Assembly: GCA_015183035.1 (NCBI GenBank)
Contig: JACZZP010000008.1
Span: 1,054,001 to 1,118,000 of the forward strand
Length of the DNA stretch: 64,000 bases
Direction: 5' to 3'
DNA from: Meloidogyne chitwoodi
Taxonomy: Eukaryota; Nematoda; Chromadorea; Rhabditida; Meloidogynidae
Made by a program: the position numbers and the translations under genes. The notes under the pieces were generated by a model. That model was not told the origin of the DNA, searched no databases, and saw nothing but the letters and a program-made list of their open reading frames with translations. Of this stretch, positions 11,936 to 24,448 are shown one piece after another. How positions within the stretch are numbered: the first letter of the stretch is position 1; each line of letters starts with the position of its first letter.

Positions 11936-12228
11936 GAAACTATTGGTGTTCTGTTGAATTGGCATTTTGTCATATTAATGTTTCACTTTCTTTCGTCTCT
12001 ACGCTTTTCTTGTTATATTTCATTTTTGTCAGTATTGGTTTCGATTTTTTCTTTAATAATGTTATCGCTGTTTATGTCTTTAGATTTGTATTAAATCACT
12101 TTAGTTTTAACCTTACTGAACAATTCTTATACTTGTCGAAAAAGGTTTACTATTTTACATTCGTTTAGGAATTTCTTTTGTAATTTTTTAAATTAAATTT
12201 AAATAGAAGAATTATTTAATATACTATA

Positions 12229-13416
12229 ATGGGACGTCGTATTCGTGCCCAACGTAAAGGATGTGGTGGAATTTTTAAATCACGTTGTAAACATCGAAAA
12301 GGACCAGCTAAACTTCGTCCTGTTGATTTTTCTGAGCGTCATGGTTATATTCGTGGAACTATTAAGGACATTATTCATGACCCTGGTCGTGGTGCTCCTC
12401 TTGCTGTTGTTCATTTCCGAGATCCTTATAAATATCGAATAAAAAAGGAATTAATGATTGCAGCAGAAGGCCTATACACTGGACAATTTATTTATTGCGG
12501 CAAAAAAGGTTTCTTTTATTTTTAAAAGTTGGATTAAATTTCTTTGATTCAGCTCAAGTTCAAATTGGGAATGTTATGCCTATTGGAGAACTTCCTGAGG
12601 GAACAACGGTTTGTAATCTTGAAGAGAAAGCGGGAGATCGTGGGCGATTAGCTAGAACATCAGGTTTATTATAAATATCGGATATTTTTAGTTGCAAATT
12701 TAATTTTTTACCCCAAAATGAGCTATATCACGTCTTGTAGTTATAACCATCCAACCTTTGAATTTAATGTCATTCGATTCAGCTAGGTGGTCACTTTAAA
12801 ATGACTAATTCTAAATTATCGATACCTTAGAACTTGTTGTTCTTGACACTTTGCAATTAATCATGGAAAATGACAAATATTTTATGGCACTTTTATTAAA
12901 TTTTAAAGTTATAGATAATTTAAAGATTTTTATTTAAACAGGAAACTATGCTACTGTTATTGCTCACAAACCGGATGTTAAGCGTACGCGTATTCGTTTG
13001 CCTTCTGGTGCAAAGAAAGTTGTTCCTTCTGCAAATCGTGCAATGATAGGTTTGTTTTTTAAATGAATTTGGATACTTCTCATTCTTAAATTTTATTCTT
13101 TTTTGATTTTCTCATTTAATTTTCTTTTCCAGGCATTGTTGCTGGAGGTGGTCGTACTGACAAACCATTGTTAAAAGCTGGTCGTGCCTATCATAAATAC
13201 AAAGCGAAGCGTAATTCTTGGCCAAAGGTTCGTGGTGTTGCAATGAATCCGGTTGAACATCCACACGGAGGTGGAAACCATCAACATATTGGACACCCAT
13301 CTACCGTGAAGAGAGGTACAAGTGCTGGTCGTAAAGTTGGATTAATTGCTGCACGTCGTACCGGACGTATTCGGGGAGGAAAACCAGAGAAACGAGGAAA
13401 GGAGGAAGCAATGTAG
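12229..13416 (+). CDS. rpl-2: 60S ribosomal protein L8 (uL2)
   Basis: Large-subunit protein next to the peptidyl-transferase centre. Exons 12229-12508, 12553-12663, 12942-13049 and 13133-13416, all with phase 1 junctions, give 260 residues against 257 in human RPL8. The sequence matches end to end: [11 protein letters not shown] at the start, [27 protein letters not shown], and the diagnostic [16 protein letters not shown] loop whose His is near the catalytic centre, ending in a basic tail. Introns 1, 3 and 4 of the visible set are short; intron 2 is 278 bp. An AATAAA signal follows the stop by a few bases. Symbol follows C. elegans usage (rpl-2 for uL2). Confidence 0.97.
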
Positions 13417-13420
13417 AGGA

Positions 13421-13426
13421 AATAAA
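13421..13426 (+). terminator. Poly(A) signal of rpl-2
   Basis: AATAAA lies five bases after the TAG stop of the ribosomal protein gene. Such a short 3' UTR is usual for a nematode ribosomal gene. Further AATAAA hexamers downstream are uninformative in DNA this A+T-rich. Confidence 0.5.
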
Positions 13427-13801
13427 AGATTTTTGTGTATTACTTTTTTAATTGATCATGAAAATGTTATTTTGTTATGAACAAAACAAATTGTTATCTA
13501 TTTGGATTTTTGTCTAAGATTTAAGATATTATAGTTAAGAGAATGGAAAATTCAGTCATTTAAGTATTTTACTACAATAGACTTAAAAATTGAAAAAATT
13601 ATAGTCTCATTTCCTCGATTATATTAGTTTCGAAAGTTAGGAAAGTCTGATAATTCCTTCCCTCTTTATCTTTCTGCCTTTATATTAGATTTTTGACAAA
13701 TTAAAAGACAAACATTAAAAATTTCTTAAGTTTTTATAATTTTAAAAAGCATTTCTAATTAATTTATTTTTTCATTATCAACAACAACTATATTTTGATT
13801 A

Positions 13802-14173
13802 TTAGGAGGATTTAATATTAAGCTGTGAGTTTGTTGTATGTAATAATGTATTCACTTTAATTGTAGGAGAAACAAGCTCTGAATTGTTTTCATCAATCCA
13901 TTCAAATAGTCCATCTGATTCAATTGTTACTGCTTTTGTTTTTGTATTGAAAACAACAGATTTTGGTCCTTCTTTCCTCCATTTCCAACTTCTAGTACTT
14001 TTAGTTCCTGCACCTTTTAATAAAGTTGAAGATCTTTTTCTTCTATAATATCTAATATTATTTTGACATTTATTTATTAAAAGTATAATTGCTAAAGTAA
14101 TAAATGATGCAAAAAGACATATTATTGTTAATACAAAGAAAATATAGTTCATCTCCCATCTAGTTAATGCCAT
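13802..14173 (-). CDS. Small single-pass membrane protein, unknown function
   Basis: Uninterrupted frame of about 123 codons from ATG at 14173. Short N-terminus (MALTRWEMNY), one membrane segment of about 26 residues (FVLTIICLFASFITLAIILL), then a basic stop-transfer stretch (YYRRKRSS) and a soluble tail of about 75 residues rich in Lys/Ser/Thr ending LNIKSS. Codon use and single-frame extent of over 350 bp in A+T-rich DNA support coding. It resembles the membrane protein at 9733-10193 only in topology. No family recognised. Confidence 0.65.
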   Translation of the reverse strand: MALTRWEMNYIFFVLTIICLFASFITLAIILLINKCQNNIRYYRRKRSSTLLKGAGTKSTRSWKWRKEGPKSVVFNTKTKAVTIESDGLFEWIDENNSELVSPTIKVNTLLHTTNSQLNIKSS

Positions 14174-15507
14174 TTTTAACAAAAGTATATTAATAACCTT
14201 AAAACTTAAAATATTTTGTTAATTATTTTATAATATTTAAAAATAAATATTTTATCACATAATTTTAATTAAAACAATGTGAGGAAGTAAAACAATTAAA
14301 TTTTGACTTTATGTTGCCTTTTAAGGCATTATCTATTCTCAAAATAGTTTTATTTAATAAGTCAAAATTTAGATTAAATTTATTTTTTGATATTAAAAAA
14401 AGTTATTGTATTTAATTAAAAAAGAAGTTCTTACCTTTAATATTCCATTAATACTAGTCTAATTTAAATACTAATTTTTTAATTAATTAATGTCTGATTA
14501 TTTAAAAAATATTTATTTATTTATTAATAGGAAGAATATTTATTATAGATTGAATAAGTATTGTTAGTTAGCTATGCCCAGTTAGAGTAAATTATTAGCT
14601 AAAACTATGGCAAGCAATTCACATTGATTTTAAAATCCTCAATGATTTGAGAGAGTCCACAAGTAAGAAAGGGCATATCTTTTACTTCTATAAATATAAC
14701 TTTAACTCATTTCTCTTCTTTAAAATAAAGTTTTAAACGATTAGACGATTAAAAGAGAGATGACGACCATATCATTCTATTTATTTTCAAGACGAAGAAA
14801 AACTATTTATGTTATATGTACATAAATATATATTTAATTTGGTGATTTATCTCTATTTTAAAATTAAAACAACGAGATATCTAAAAAATTAAAATTACTA
14901 TTTTACCGAAAAGATTTTTATAGAACAATCAAATGTTGAATTTAAACAGATATTTTTATTAAAATTAACTCTTTTGGATGATAATTTTTTTTTGTACGGA
15001 AATTTTCTTTTACGAATATTAAAAAATGTGTAAATAAGATTTTAATAAAAATAAATTGTGTATTTTTAATTTTATTGAAAAAATCGTATAAAAGTAAACG
15101 TTTTTTATTCTCGTTATTAATATTTAATAGTACTGAAAATTAAATTTTTATTAATTTATTTTTATAAAAAAGTTATGAATTTAATTATTTAATTTTAATT
15201 CATTTTTAAGAGCTATTTTGAGTATAATAATTTAAAAAATGAAACCAAAACATAAAATAGCAAAAGCAAAAATATAAATTTATTTTTGAATTTGAGAGTA
15301 ATTAAATATTTCTATTTTCTGACTTAATAATTAATACACGTGACAATAAAATATTTAATTACTAAATTAATCTAAATGTACATAACTATGCTTGAATATA
15401 ATAATATATAAATAAAATAAATTAAATTAATATTTAATTAATTTATTATAATTTAATTATTTTTTATTAAAAATAAAATTATAAAAAAAAAATTTTTAAT
15501 TTAAAAA
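14174..15507. other. Intergenic, A+T-rich
   Basis: Divergent upstream region between a small membrane-protein gene (-) and the carboxylesterase (+). No open frame with acceptable context, no obvious repeat. Presumably carries both promoters. Confidence 0.45.
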
Positions 15508-17705
15508 ATGATTATTAAATTTATTATTTTTTATATTATTTCAATAAATTTTGTAAATTCTCAATTTTCGTGTAATAAAAATATTAAAAATTTAAATATT
15601 AATTCACCAATTATTTGTACTGAAAATGGATGGGTTAGAGGAGCAAGAGGAATAAACTTTCCAAATGTTACCTTTTTTAAAGGTTTTTTTTTATAAAAAA
15701 TAAAAAATATAATTTTTAAAAAGGAATTCCATTTGCTTCCCCTCCAATAAATGAACTTCGTTGGAAAGAACCTCAAAAAGTTAAAAATTGGAATGAAATA
15801 CTTGATTGTAATAATTATGGTTCAGTATGTCCTCAACCAACAGGAAATGGTATAACTGGCTCAGAGGATTGTCTTTTCTTAAATATTTTTAAACGTAAGA
15901 AGATTTATTAATTAAAATTAGAGGTAAATTTATGGACTAGTTTATTTATTTTAAATTAAACATTAAAAAAATTAATAATATTTTTTAGCAACAACTCCTT
16001 TAAGAGAAGAAAATAAAAAACTTTTACCCGTTTATGTTTGGATACATGGAGGTGCATGTACTACTGGTTCATCATCTAATTCTTTTCTTGATGGAGAATA
16101 TTTAGCAAGTAAAGGAATTATTTATGTATCAATTAATTATCGTCTTGGGTCTCTTGGCTTTATGGCACATAAAGCTTTAAGGGAAGATAATCCACAAAAT
16201 AGATCTGGAAATTATGGACTTTTAGATCAAATTTATGCTTTGAATTGGATTAAAAGAAATATTTTGGAATTTGGCGGAGATTTAAATCAAATCACTATTG
16301 GTGGTCAATCTGCTGGTACTAATTTTTTTAAATAATTTAATTAAAGAAAAATAATTAAATTTCAGGTGGAGTTTCTGTTTATTTACTTTCTCTTTCCCCT
16401 TTGGCATCAAATCTTTTTAAAGGAGTTATATGTGAAAGTGGGGGAGCTATGCATCCAAGAGATCCTCAAAATATGTATACCTGGCATTACACAGTAGAAC
16501 AAGCAGAAAATAAAAGTGCTAATTTTCTTTCAAAGAAAAACATAAATAATAAAGTTACAGCAAAACAATTACGTGAACTTCCATTAGATAAAATTATTGA
16601 AACAGATATGATACTTGATAAAGACAATGTAAGTGTGGGAAATTTAATTTTATTTTTATATATTAAAAATTGTTTAAAATCTAAACTGGAATAAAATTAA
16701 TATAAAATAACCAAATAAATTTTATTTAAAAAATATTTTCATTTAATTATATATTTTTTAGAATCGAGATACTTGGGTTGGAAGACCTGTCCTTTTTCAC
16801 CCAATATTAGATGAATATGTAATTTCTCGTACATATGAAGAAACAATTGAAAAAGGATTACAAAACAAAGTAAATGTATTAATGGGTAAGAAAAGTTTTA
16901 AAAAAAGAATTTAAAATATTTTTTAAAGGTTATACTTTTGATGAAATGGGTGCCTCTCCTTCACTTAAAATAACATTAGATCAATATCAGAATAAAGTAA
17001 AAAATATATATGGAAAATTTTCTGATGAATTTATTAGTCTTTATCCAGCTTCTCCATCTACAGCTTGTATATTTTTTAATAATAACTCTTTAAAAATAAA
17101 TATTTCTTTAGCATTTGTAGTAAATAATGCAATTAGAGAAATGACTCGTATTTCTTATAATCAATGGGCAAATCTTTGGTTAAAAAATTCTAAATTGAAT
17201 GTCTTTCAATATTCTTGGAGTCATGCACCTCCTGGTAATTTATATTAAATTAATAAATAATTTTATTATAAGAGATAATACCCTTGAAATATCATAAATA
17301 AAAATTTAAAAAATTTAAAAATTTTCAGGATATATTTATACAGAGTATATTAAATTCTCTTTTACTATTAAATTAATCTTTTAAGGTTATGAAAATACTA
17401 CTGGAGCTTATCACACTTCTGAGATTACTTATTTTCTTAATACTCTTTATATGGACAAAAAAACAAATTGGAATGAAAATGATAAACAAATTGCTGATAT
17501 AATGTCTTCTTATGTTCTTAATTTTATTAAAACATTTGATCCAAATGGACAAAATTTGCCAAAATGGGATAAACAAAAATCTGATCAAAACACTGTAATG
17601 GAAGTTGGAAATAATTTTAAACAAATTCCTCTTGTTAATATTGGAGAGTTACAAAAGAAATTAGATTTTTTTAATCGATTTTGGTCAACACAAATTCCTA
17701 TGTAA
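15508..17705 (+). CDS. Secreted type-B carboxylesterase (cholinesterase family)
   Basis: Alpha/beta-hydrolase that cleaves carboxyl esters outside the cell. Exons 15508-15682, 15724-15894, 15989-16315, 16366-16628, 16762-16885, 16929-17234 and 17386-17705 join in phase to 561 residues, the usual length. Signal peptide MIIKFIIFYIISINFVNS. Family landmarks in order: FKGIPFASPP; SEDCLFLNI; oxyanion loop WIHGGA; nucleophile elbow GGQSAGG (catalytic Ser, codon split region at the 16315/16366 junction); a Glu in YTFDEMGAS; and a His in GAYHTSEITYF, the positions of the acid and base in acetylcholinesterase. The triad is therefore complete and the enzyme probably active. It lacks the C-terminal hydrophobic or amphipathic tail typical of anchored acetylcholinesterases. 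Substrate unknown. Confidence 0.92.
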
Positions 17706-17870
17706 AAAATGGAAAAATCTTTACCTATGTATATACTCATTTTACAAATATTTTATAAAAAATCTTTTACTATTTTTTCTTTTATTATTTTATATTTAAA
17801 ATACACACATAATTTTAATCGGGTCAGAGAAAACCTCAAAAAATATCGGGGGTCGGAGATATTTGTGTAT

Positions 17871-18304
17871 CAGGGTTGGGTAAAATAAAATACGAAACTT
17901 GCCCAAAAATTTCAAAAAATTTCTCCAAAAATTCGAAAGAAAAAAGTCTCAAAAACACGAAAGTCCATCCATTTATACATGTGTCAGTCGATTTCATCAG
18001 TGAGCGATTTCGACAACTATTTTTTCGTTTTCTAACTGTCTGCCGTAGATTAGGATATTCAAGAAATCTTCGTTGATGTTAGTTCTTTGAGCTAAGCTGT
18101 TGTTGTTGCAATGTCTGTGTTTTGGTTAAGAATGTTTGGACCATTTATTTTGTTACATAAGTTAGTTTATGTTTATTCACGTTCTTGTTTTGTTATTTTG
18201 AAATGTTTATTTTTGCTAGTGTAGAAGGGCGCCCCAAGGGCGACCAACTTCGAATGAGAGATTTTTCACAAACTAATTCCCTTTTAAACCCATGCCCAAC
18301 CCTG
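17871..18304. mobile_element. hAT-like MITE (CAGGG termini), 434 bp
   Basis: Ends are CAGGGTTGGG at 17871 and CCCAACCCTG at 18295-18304, a perfect 10-bp terminal inverted repeat of the CAGGG type seen in hAT elements. Flanking 8-mers do not match, so the duplication has decayed or the ends are slightly wrong. Internal segment 17966-18045 recurs in diverged form at 57045-57118. A 66-codon frame inside is not coding. It lies between the carboxylesterase and rab-1. Confidence 0.6.
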
Positions 18305-18556
18305 GATTGAACTGGCAGTACTGAACCGTTGGTACTGAACTGACCCCAACAGTACATATGTGGCTCAAAAACATTATCGTTACATAAATAAAAAACATGA
18401 AAAACTGAAGCTATTTAGGTTTAATACGTATTCTAGTAGATTTTTTTAACTTTTCGTTAGAGATCAATTTATAATATATTTAGAAAACTTGATTAGCTTA
18501 TCATTAAATAAATTATTTAAAAACAATTTTTTTATTTTATTGGACTATCTACAAAA

Positions 18557-19541
18557 ATGGCCGCAATGAACCCAGAATAGTTATTTTTTCTATAATTGTA
18601 ATATACATGAATCCATTATCATTTTAGTGACTATTTGTTCAAATTGTTGCTTATTGGTGACTCTGGCGTTGGAAAGTCTTGCATACTTCTTAGATTTGCT
18701 GATGACACATACACTGAGTCATATATCTCTACGATCGGTGTTGACTTTGTAAGACAATTTTAATTTTAAAGTTTTACATAATTGTTATTTAGAAAATTCG
18801 TACAATTGAGCTTGAGGGCAAGACTATAAAGTTACAAATTGTAAATATTTTATAATAAAAAAAATGAGTTGATATTCATTTTAGTGGGATACTGCTGGAC
18901 AGGAGCGTTTTCGCACAATCACTTCTAGCTATTATCGAGGCGCTCACGGCATAATTGTCGTTTATGATATTACTGACCAAGTTTACACTATTTTAAGATT
19001 AGTAAATTTAATTTATAAGGATTCTTTCAACAATGTTAAACAATGGTTGCAAGAAATCGATCGATATGCATCTGAGAGTGTTAACAAATTGTTGGTTGGC
19101 AATAAATGTGATTTGACTAATAAGCGTGCTATTGAGACTAATGTAGCAAAGGTTTAACTTTTTGTTATTATTGTCCATCCTCAAATTTTCTAATGTACAT
19201 TTTAACTCTTCAAATGAATCATATTTTTAGAAGTGAGACTTTAACATTTCCCTTTAAAATTCAAATAAAATTTAGTAAATTATTCATTCAATTTCAGGAA
19301 TATGCTGATCAGTTGAACATTCCATTTTTGGAAACTTCTGCAAAGAATTCAACAAACGTTGAACAAGTTAGTTTTACTTGTGAGAATTTAATTTTAATGA
19401 TTTTTAAAGGCCTTCACAACTATGGCAACGGAAATTAAAAATCGCATGGGACCGCTGCAACAGACTGGTGCAAATGCTTCTGCGGTGCGCATTGGACCAT
19501 CACAACCTGTGCAGGATAAGAAATCTGGAGGCTGTTGTTAA
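18557..19541 (+). CDS. rab-1: RAB-1 small GTPase
   Basis: ER-to-Golgi and autophagosome membrane-traffic GTPase. Exons 18557-18579, 18628-18748, 18793-18840, 18885-18980, 19020-19151, 19298-19366 and 19410-19541 give 206 residues. The tiny 23-bp first exon encodes MAAMNPEY, identical to the C. elegans RAB-1 start. P-loop GDSGVGKS, switch [13 protein letters not shown], switch [21 protein letters not shown], guanine-binding NKCD and ETSAK are all present; the C-terminal GGCC is the double geranylgeranylation site. The effector region STIGVDFKIRTIEL is RAB1/RAB8/RAB10 type and the N-terminus with GPLQQ tail points to RAB1. Confidence 0.96.
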
Positions 19542-20292
19542 TTAAGAAGTGAAGGAAGAGCTTCAAGAGTAATTGTGAAAATAAAAATTTTGGAGAGTAT
19601 GCCTATTTTGTAAGGAAAATTATATGACTGAAATATATCTTTTTTTTTTGATTGGAGGGCTGAATTTTTTCTGTTCTTATTCTATTCTGTGTGGGAATTT
19701 GCTTATTTATCTGATCATATAACTACAAAAATCCTTTTCGATTTAACAGATCCGAGACTGGTTTCAAACCAAGAAAATTGTAAAAATTAAAAGTTTCTAA
19801 TTTTGATTATAATAAATATTCCCATACAAAATTACCTCTCCCCTTTTCAATATTCTGCTTAAAACTGTCCGTTTTTAACTCCCGTGTGTTGTGTTACTTT
19901 ATCGCTTTTGTCACTGTATTTCCCATCTAGAAATACCTTGGACATAAATAATAAATAGATAACTTTATAAATTAATTTTTTATGATATACGGAATAATTT
20001 TTTGCATTTTTCTATAAAAAGGGTTTCTTTAAATTTACTTGCATTTTGCTGTTTATTAGCTTAATTGGAAAAGTTTCTCTTATTATTAATTCCCTCAAAT
20101 AAAAAGTGATTAGAACTATCATTATTGAGTTATCAAAATATTAAAATTTAATACGATTCTTCTTATGTAAAAAACAGTTTTATTTAACAAATTAGGGAAT
20201 AAAGATTGATTTTAAATTATTAAAATATTTTACTTAATAATTGCTCAAATATTTTATTTTTATTAATAAGATTTTATTTATTTAAATAATAG
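19542..20292 (+). other. Intergenic between rab-1 and pcid-2
   Basis: A+T-rich, same-strand spacer of 750 bp containing the rab-1 3' UTR. No open frame or repeat recognised. At its right end a TAATAG acceptor immediately precedes the next ATG. Confidence 0.4.
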
Positions 20293-22140
20293 ATGGAGAC
20301 AAAACAATTTTCACATTTTTATGCTTATTATAATTATTTGGCAACACTTATTCAACAACAAACATGGGAGGCAGCACAAAAATATGCAGTGTTGATTAGT
20401 TGTAATGATTCCCATGCTGATTTAAAATTTCTTCAGGTTAAAACTTTACTTATTTTTTATTTATTTATTCTTTAATTGTTCAGTCGTTGCTGTTAAGCCA
20501 TTTTTTCTACCCATTTGAACAATCTTAAGGGATATTTGTAATTTCTAAAAATTAATATTTCCGATTTTATTATTTCAAAATAATTTTGACATTTAAGTTA
20601 TCGAATAGTAATGTAAGGATTGTTCAAAATTATTTTTAATAATGATATTTTTCTTGAAAATTATCAAAATATTATTTTAATTTTAAGATCCCAACACCAG
20701 AAAAGCGCTATTATGATAGAAGTGTTACAAAATGGCCAGTATTTGGAGATTTAGTAATGATGCATTTAAATGTTTTGAATAATTTAAGTGAAAAAAATTG
20801 GCATTCGGCTTTTATGCAACAAACAAATGTTTATAAAAATTTTTTCAAATATTTAAAAAATATTATTTATAAATAGATGTTGAAAATATTTAATCAGGAA
20901 ATTCTACAAAAGGAAAAAGATGCTAATTGGTTTAGTCCCATTCTTTATATTCTTTGTAGTGACCTAAGATTGGTGGCAAAAATTGTATAAATTTTTTGAT
21001 TGAAATAATTTTTTAACTTTTATTAAAAAGGCTGATAAACAAGGTTGTACTCTTTGGAGTCGTAGTGATACACAAACTTCTTCCTTTTATGAAGAAGCAG
21101 CCTCTCCAATAATGGAAAGCTATAGAATTTGTGTCGCGGAGAGGTTTAATTTAATTTTAAATTTTTTGTATTTTAAATGTTTTTAAAGTCGTTTAGCTGC
21201 TGAAACAACAAAAAAGATTGCAATTCTTAATTTAACAAATCAATTATTCCGCATCTATTTTGGTGTATGTATTATTGTTTTTATAAATAATTTTATAAAA
21301 TTTTCTTTTAGATTAATCGTCTTCATTTATTAAAACCTTTAATTCGAAGTATTGATCATGTTGGTGATTTATATCAACGTTTTTCTATGGCAGATAAAAT
21401 AACATATAAATATTTTCTTGGCAGAAAAGCAATGTTTGATATGGTAAGTTATTATTTTTTAAATATTAATTTATTTATATTTTAGGATCTAACAAAAGCA
21501 GAAGATTCTCTTGCTTTTTCTTTTGAAAATTGTCCTTCAAATTATATACGAAATAAACGTTTAATACTTATGTATCTTATTCCGGTTAAAATGTTTCTTG
21601 GACATATGCCAACACAACAATTACTTTTAAATTATAATTTACAACAATTTTCAGACGTTGTTACTAGTGTTAAGTAATTATAATAATTAATTAATTTTTT
21701 AAAAATAATTAAAATTTAAGAGATGGTAATCTTCGAGAACTTAATGCAGCATTACATAAACATCAACATTTTTTTATTAAATGTGGAATTTTTCTAATGC
21801 TTGAAAAACTTAAAGGAATAACTTATAGAAATTTATTTAAAAAAATGTTTGTTAATTATTTATTTTATTATATAATAATTTTATAAAATTTCAGTGCTAA
21901 TATTTTGAATACACATTTAATTAAATTGGAAGCATTTCTCGCAATTCTTCATTTTTTGGGAACTGATATTGATGCTGATGAATTAGCTTGTATTTTAGCA
22001 AATTTAATTGCTCAAGTAATTTTTATTCTTTTTATTTTTAAATTTATTTTTAGAAGAAAATAAAAGGATATATTTCACATCAAAAACAAACTCTAGTGAT
22101 TGCTAAACAAAAAGCTTTTCCTCCACTTTCGGCGAAATAA
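20293..22140 (+). CDS. pcid-2: PCID2 / Thp1 homologue (TREX-2 PCI protein)
   Basis: PCI-domain subunit of the TREX-2 complex, which couples transcription to mRNA export at the nuclear pore. About ten exons beginning 20293-20436 and 20688-20828. Translation matches human PCID2 strongly over the whole C-terminal PCI region: [86 protein letters not shown] and the closing [20 protein letters not shown]. The winged-helix end and FPPLS terminus are those of the family. ATG directly follows a TAATAG acceptor (20291-20292), fitting spliced-leader addition. The N-terminal 50 residues are divergent. Symbol is descriptive. Confidence 0.94.
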
Positions 22141-22529
22141 ATTTAAATTTTAAAATAAATTGATCTCTTTTTAAATAAATTATTGTTATTAATAACTTTG
22201 TTTAAATTTTTTTTTAAATATTTTATTTTTTATTCATTTGAAAAACAAATATTTTTAGATAAATGTTAATATAATAAATATAAATAATTACAAAAAATAT
22301 TATTAATTCGATATAAACCTAAAAAATGAAAAATGCGTCAATCTGATAATAATATTAATTAATATAATTAAAAAAGATTTACTATATATTTTCTTCGCAA
22401 ATAATTAAAAAAATAAAAAGTTGTTTTTCTTTGCGAATTATTCCAGTTTTTTGCCATTAAATTAATAAATATTTTTTATTCTGCATAGCAATCTCTCATA
22501 ATTTAATTAGTCTAATTCGTTGAAAAATA

Positions 22530-24448
22530 ATGGGTGGTAATTTTATTATAATTTTGTTAATTTTTATTTATTTTTTATTATTTAATAATTTTGTTGTAAT
22601 TGGACAAAGTGCAATTCATTCAAGGTAAGATTATATACATATTTTTATTAAAATAATTAATTTTAAGATCTTTATTACTTAAAAGTAATAGTAAAAATGG
22701 TGAACCTTCATTTGAGCAACGTGTTAAAGCTTTTCCTCCAGCAAGAATAACAACAAACAAAACTCCATTATTATTTTCACGATCAACTAATAGTATTTTA
22801 TTTAATAATCCAACACTTGGGACAACTACAGGAAAGCCATTATTTACTGGAAAACCAGGTAAAATAAAAAAAATTACTAACAAATGAAGGTACTTTAGGT
22901 GACGGTGGGCCTTTGGGATGAAACTTGGTGGGTAGATAGATTGACCCCTCTTTGTATTGAAGAATTTTAATTATTTTAGCAAAATAGCATTCTGGGCTGA
23001 GATATAGCCGGATAAAGGTTTCCCTTCCACATATAAACATTTAATTTCTTATATAATTGTGTCTTTCGTTGGTGCAGTGCTAGTGCTGTCGCCTATGCCT
23101 ATTTCCCCTGAGTTCGAATCCTCTTTGGAGAAAATAATTTATTTCCTTTTCATTGCAAAAGAAATGGAAAAATATAGTAAAAATATTTTATTATTAAATA
23201 AAATCTATGACATGTTAAAAAATAAAAAGAATGTATTTATTTTTATAAATAGTTTTTAAAATTAGAGAATATATTTACTTATTTTTATATTAATTAATTA
23301 ATCTTTATTCTATTTGTAAATTAAATATAAATTTAAAAAATAAATTAAATTAATGACCTACGTATTTTTACAAATATAATAAAAGAACATATTCTTATTT
23401 TTGTCTAGGTTTTTTTGTTTTTTACATTTTAGGAAAAGTCTTGTTAAAATATTAAAACAAAAGAAATTGATCAGAAATGCCTTTTTAATTAAATTAAATA
23501 TTATTAATTAAAATTGTAATTAATAATAATTATTTTACAATAATTGGGGCCAAAATAAATTATTTTCTCCAAAGAGACCCAGGGGAAAAAGGTATAGGCG
23601 ACAGCACTGCACCAACGAAATACAGAGCTGCTATTTTGCTAAAATAATTAAAATTCTTAAATCAAAGAGGGGTCAATCTATCCACTCACCAAGTTTCATC
23701 CCAAAGTCCCACCGTCACCTAAAGTATCTTCCTTTCTTTGTAAGTTTAAAATTAAAAAAGGTTGTCAAATTGATATTGTTCTTCTTATTGATATGTCTGG
23801 TGGTGCTGTAGATAAAAGAGAACATTATTTGGCTCTAGCTTCTGATTTAGTTAGACAATTAGATATTGGAGAATATTCTGCACAAGTAAATAATATTTTC
23901 AAATTAAAAAAAATAATTATTTAAAATAAAGGTTGCATTGGTTCGTTATTCGGGTAGAGGTAGAGCTGATACAGTTTTTCGACTTAAAAACAGGCATAAC
24001 CAAACATCATTAATAAATGGTAGATTATAATTTATTTTAAAAATAAACTTTTTGTTTTTAACAGAATTGTCTCAAATTTCGTCTTTGGGAGGAACAACAC
24101 GAACAAAAGAAGCAATGTTACATGCTAAAAGGGAATTTGAACGAAAATTTGGAGGACGTGAAAAAGCTGATCGTATATTAATTGTTTTTACTGATGGATA
24201 TAGTCAAGATGATCCTTCAGAGATTGCAACAGATTTTAGAAAAGAAAGAATTCAAGTATATGCTGTTGCCATTGAGGATATAGAATTAAAACCTAATGAA
24301 GACCAATTAAAGGTTATAGCTACAGATCCACAAGTAAATAATTAATTAATAATTAAACAAATATTATTTTTTATAGTCTGTTATTATTGGTACTGCACAA
24401 TTTGCTAATTTAAAACAAAAAGTTGCACAAGCACGTTGTCGACAATAA
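22530..24448 (+). CDS. Secreted von Willebrand factor A domain protein
   Basis: Exons 22530-22624, 22668-22858, 23761-23885, 23932-24019, 24065-24333 and 24377-24448, all in phase, give 279 residues. N-terminal hydrophobic signal (NFIIILLIFIYFLLFNNF). A linker of about 65 residues precedes the vWA domain: IDIVLLIDMSGGAVD (MIDAS DxSxG; the usual third Ser is Gly), VALVRYSGRGRADTVF, the MIDAS Thr in SLGGTTRTKEAM, and VFTDGYSQDD with the third MIDAS Asp. Small size and no other domain suggest an extracellular adhesive protein. The second intron, normally about 40 nt in this genome, is 902 bp because of an inverted-repeat insertion. Nematodes have many such single-vWA proteins; no specific ligand can be inferred. 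Confidence 0.88.
22882..23742. mobile_element. Long-TIR foldback element in vWA gene intron
   Basis: Left arm about 22882-23152 and right arm about 23548-23742 are reverse complements over most of their length. Outer part: TACTTTAGGTGACGGTGGG... (22891 on) against its complement ending at 23728. Inner part: TTCGTTGGTGCAGTGCT... and TTTGGAGAAAATAATTTATT on the left against the matching complement near 23550-23620. The left arm carries about 70 bp missing from the right. Loop of about 400 bp is A+T-rich. Both outer ends abut TAA, a possible 3-bp target duplication. Removing the element restores a normal 40-nt intron. Confidence 0.85.
23063..23140 (+). repeat. Degenerate tRNA-like (SINE-like) segment
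   Basis: TTGGTGCAGTGC resembles a pol III A box and GAGTTCGAATCC a B box, about 40 bp apart, followed by CTTTGGAGAAAATAAT. Stems do not pair well enough for a functional tRNA. The complementary arm of the surrounding foldback (23562-23621) has the same sequence without the B box. A related copy is on the minus strand at 58887-58972. Confidence 0.45.

Noticed and set aside
17876..18076. 66-codon frame
   Set aside because: Lies wholly inside an hAT-like MITE whose segment recurs elsewhere without the frame.
22840..23259. Frames near the vWA gene intron
   Set aside because: They run through the inverted-repeat element and end at arbitrary points in its arms.
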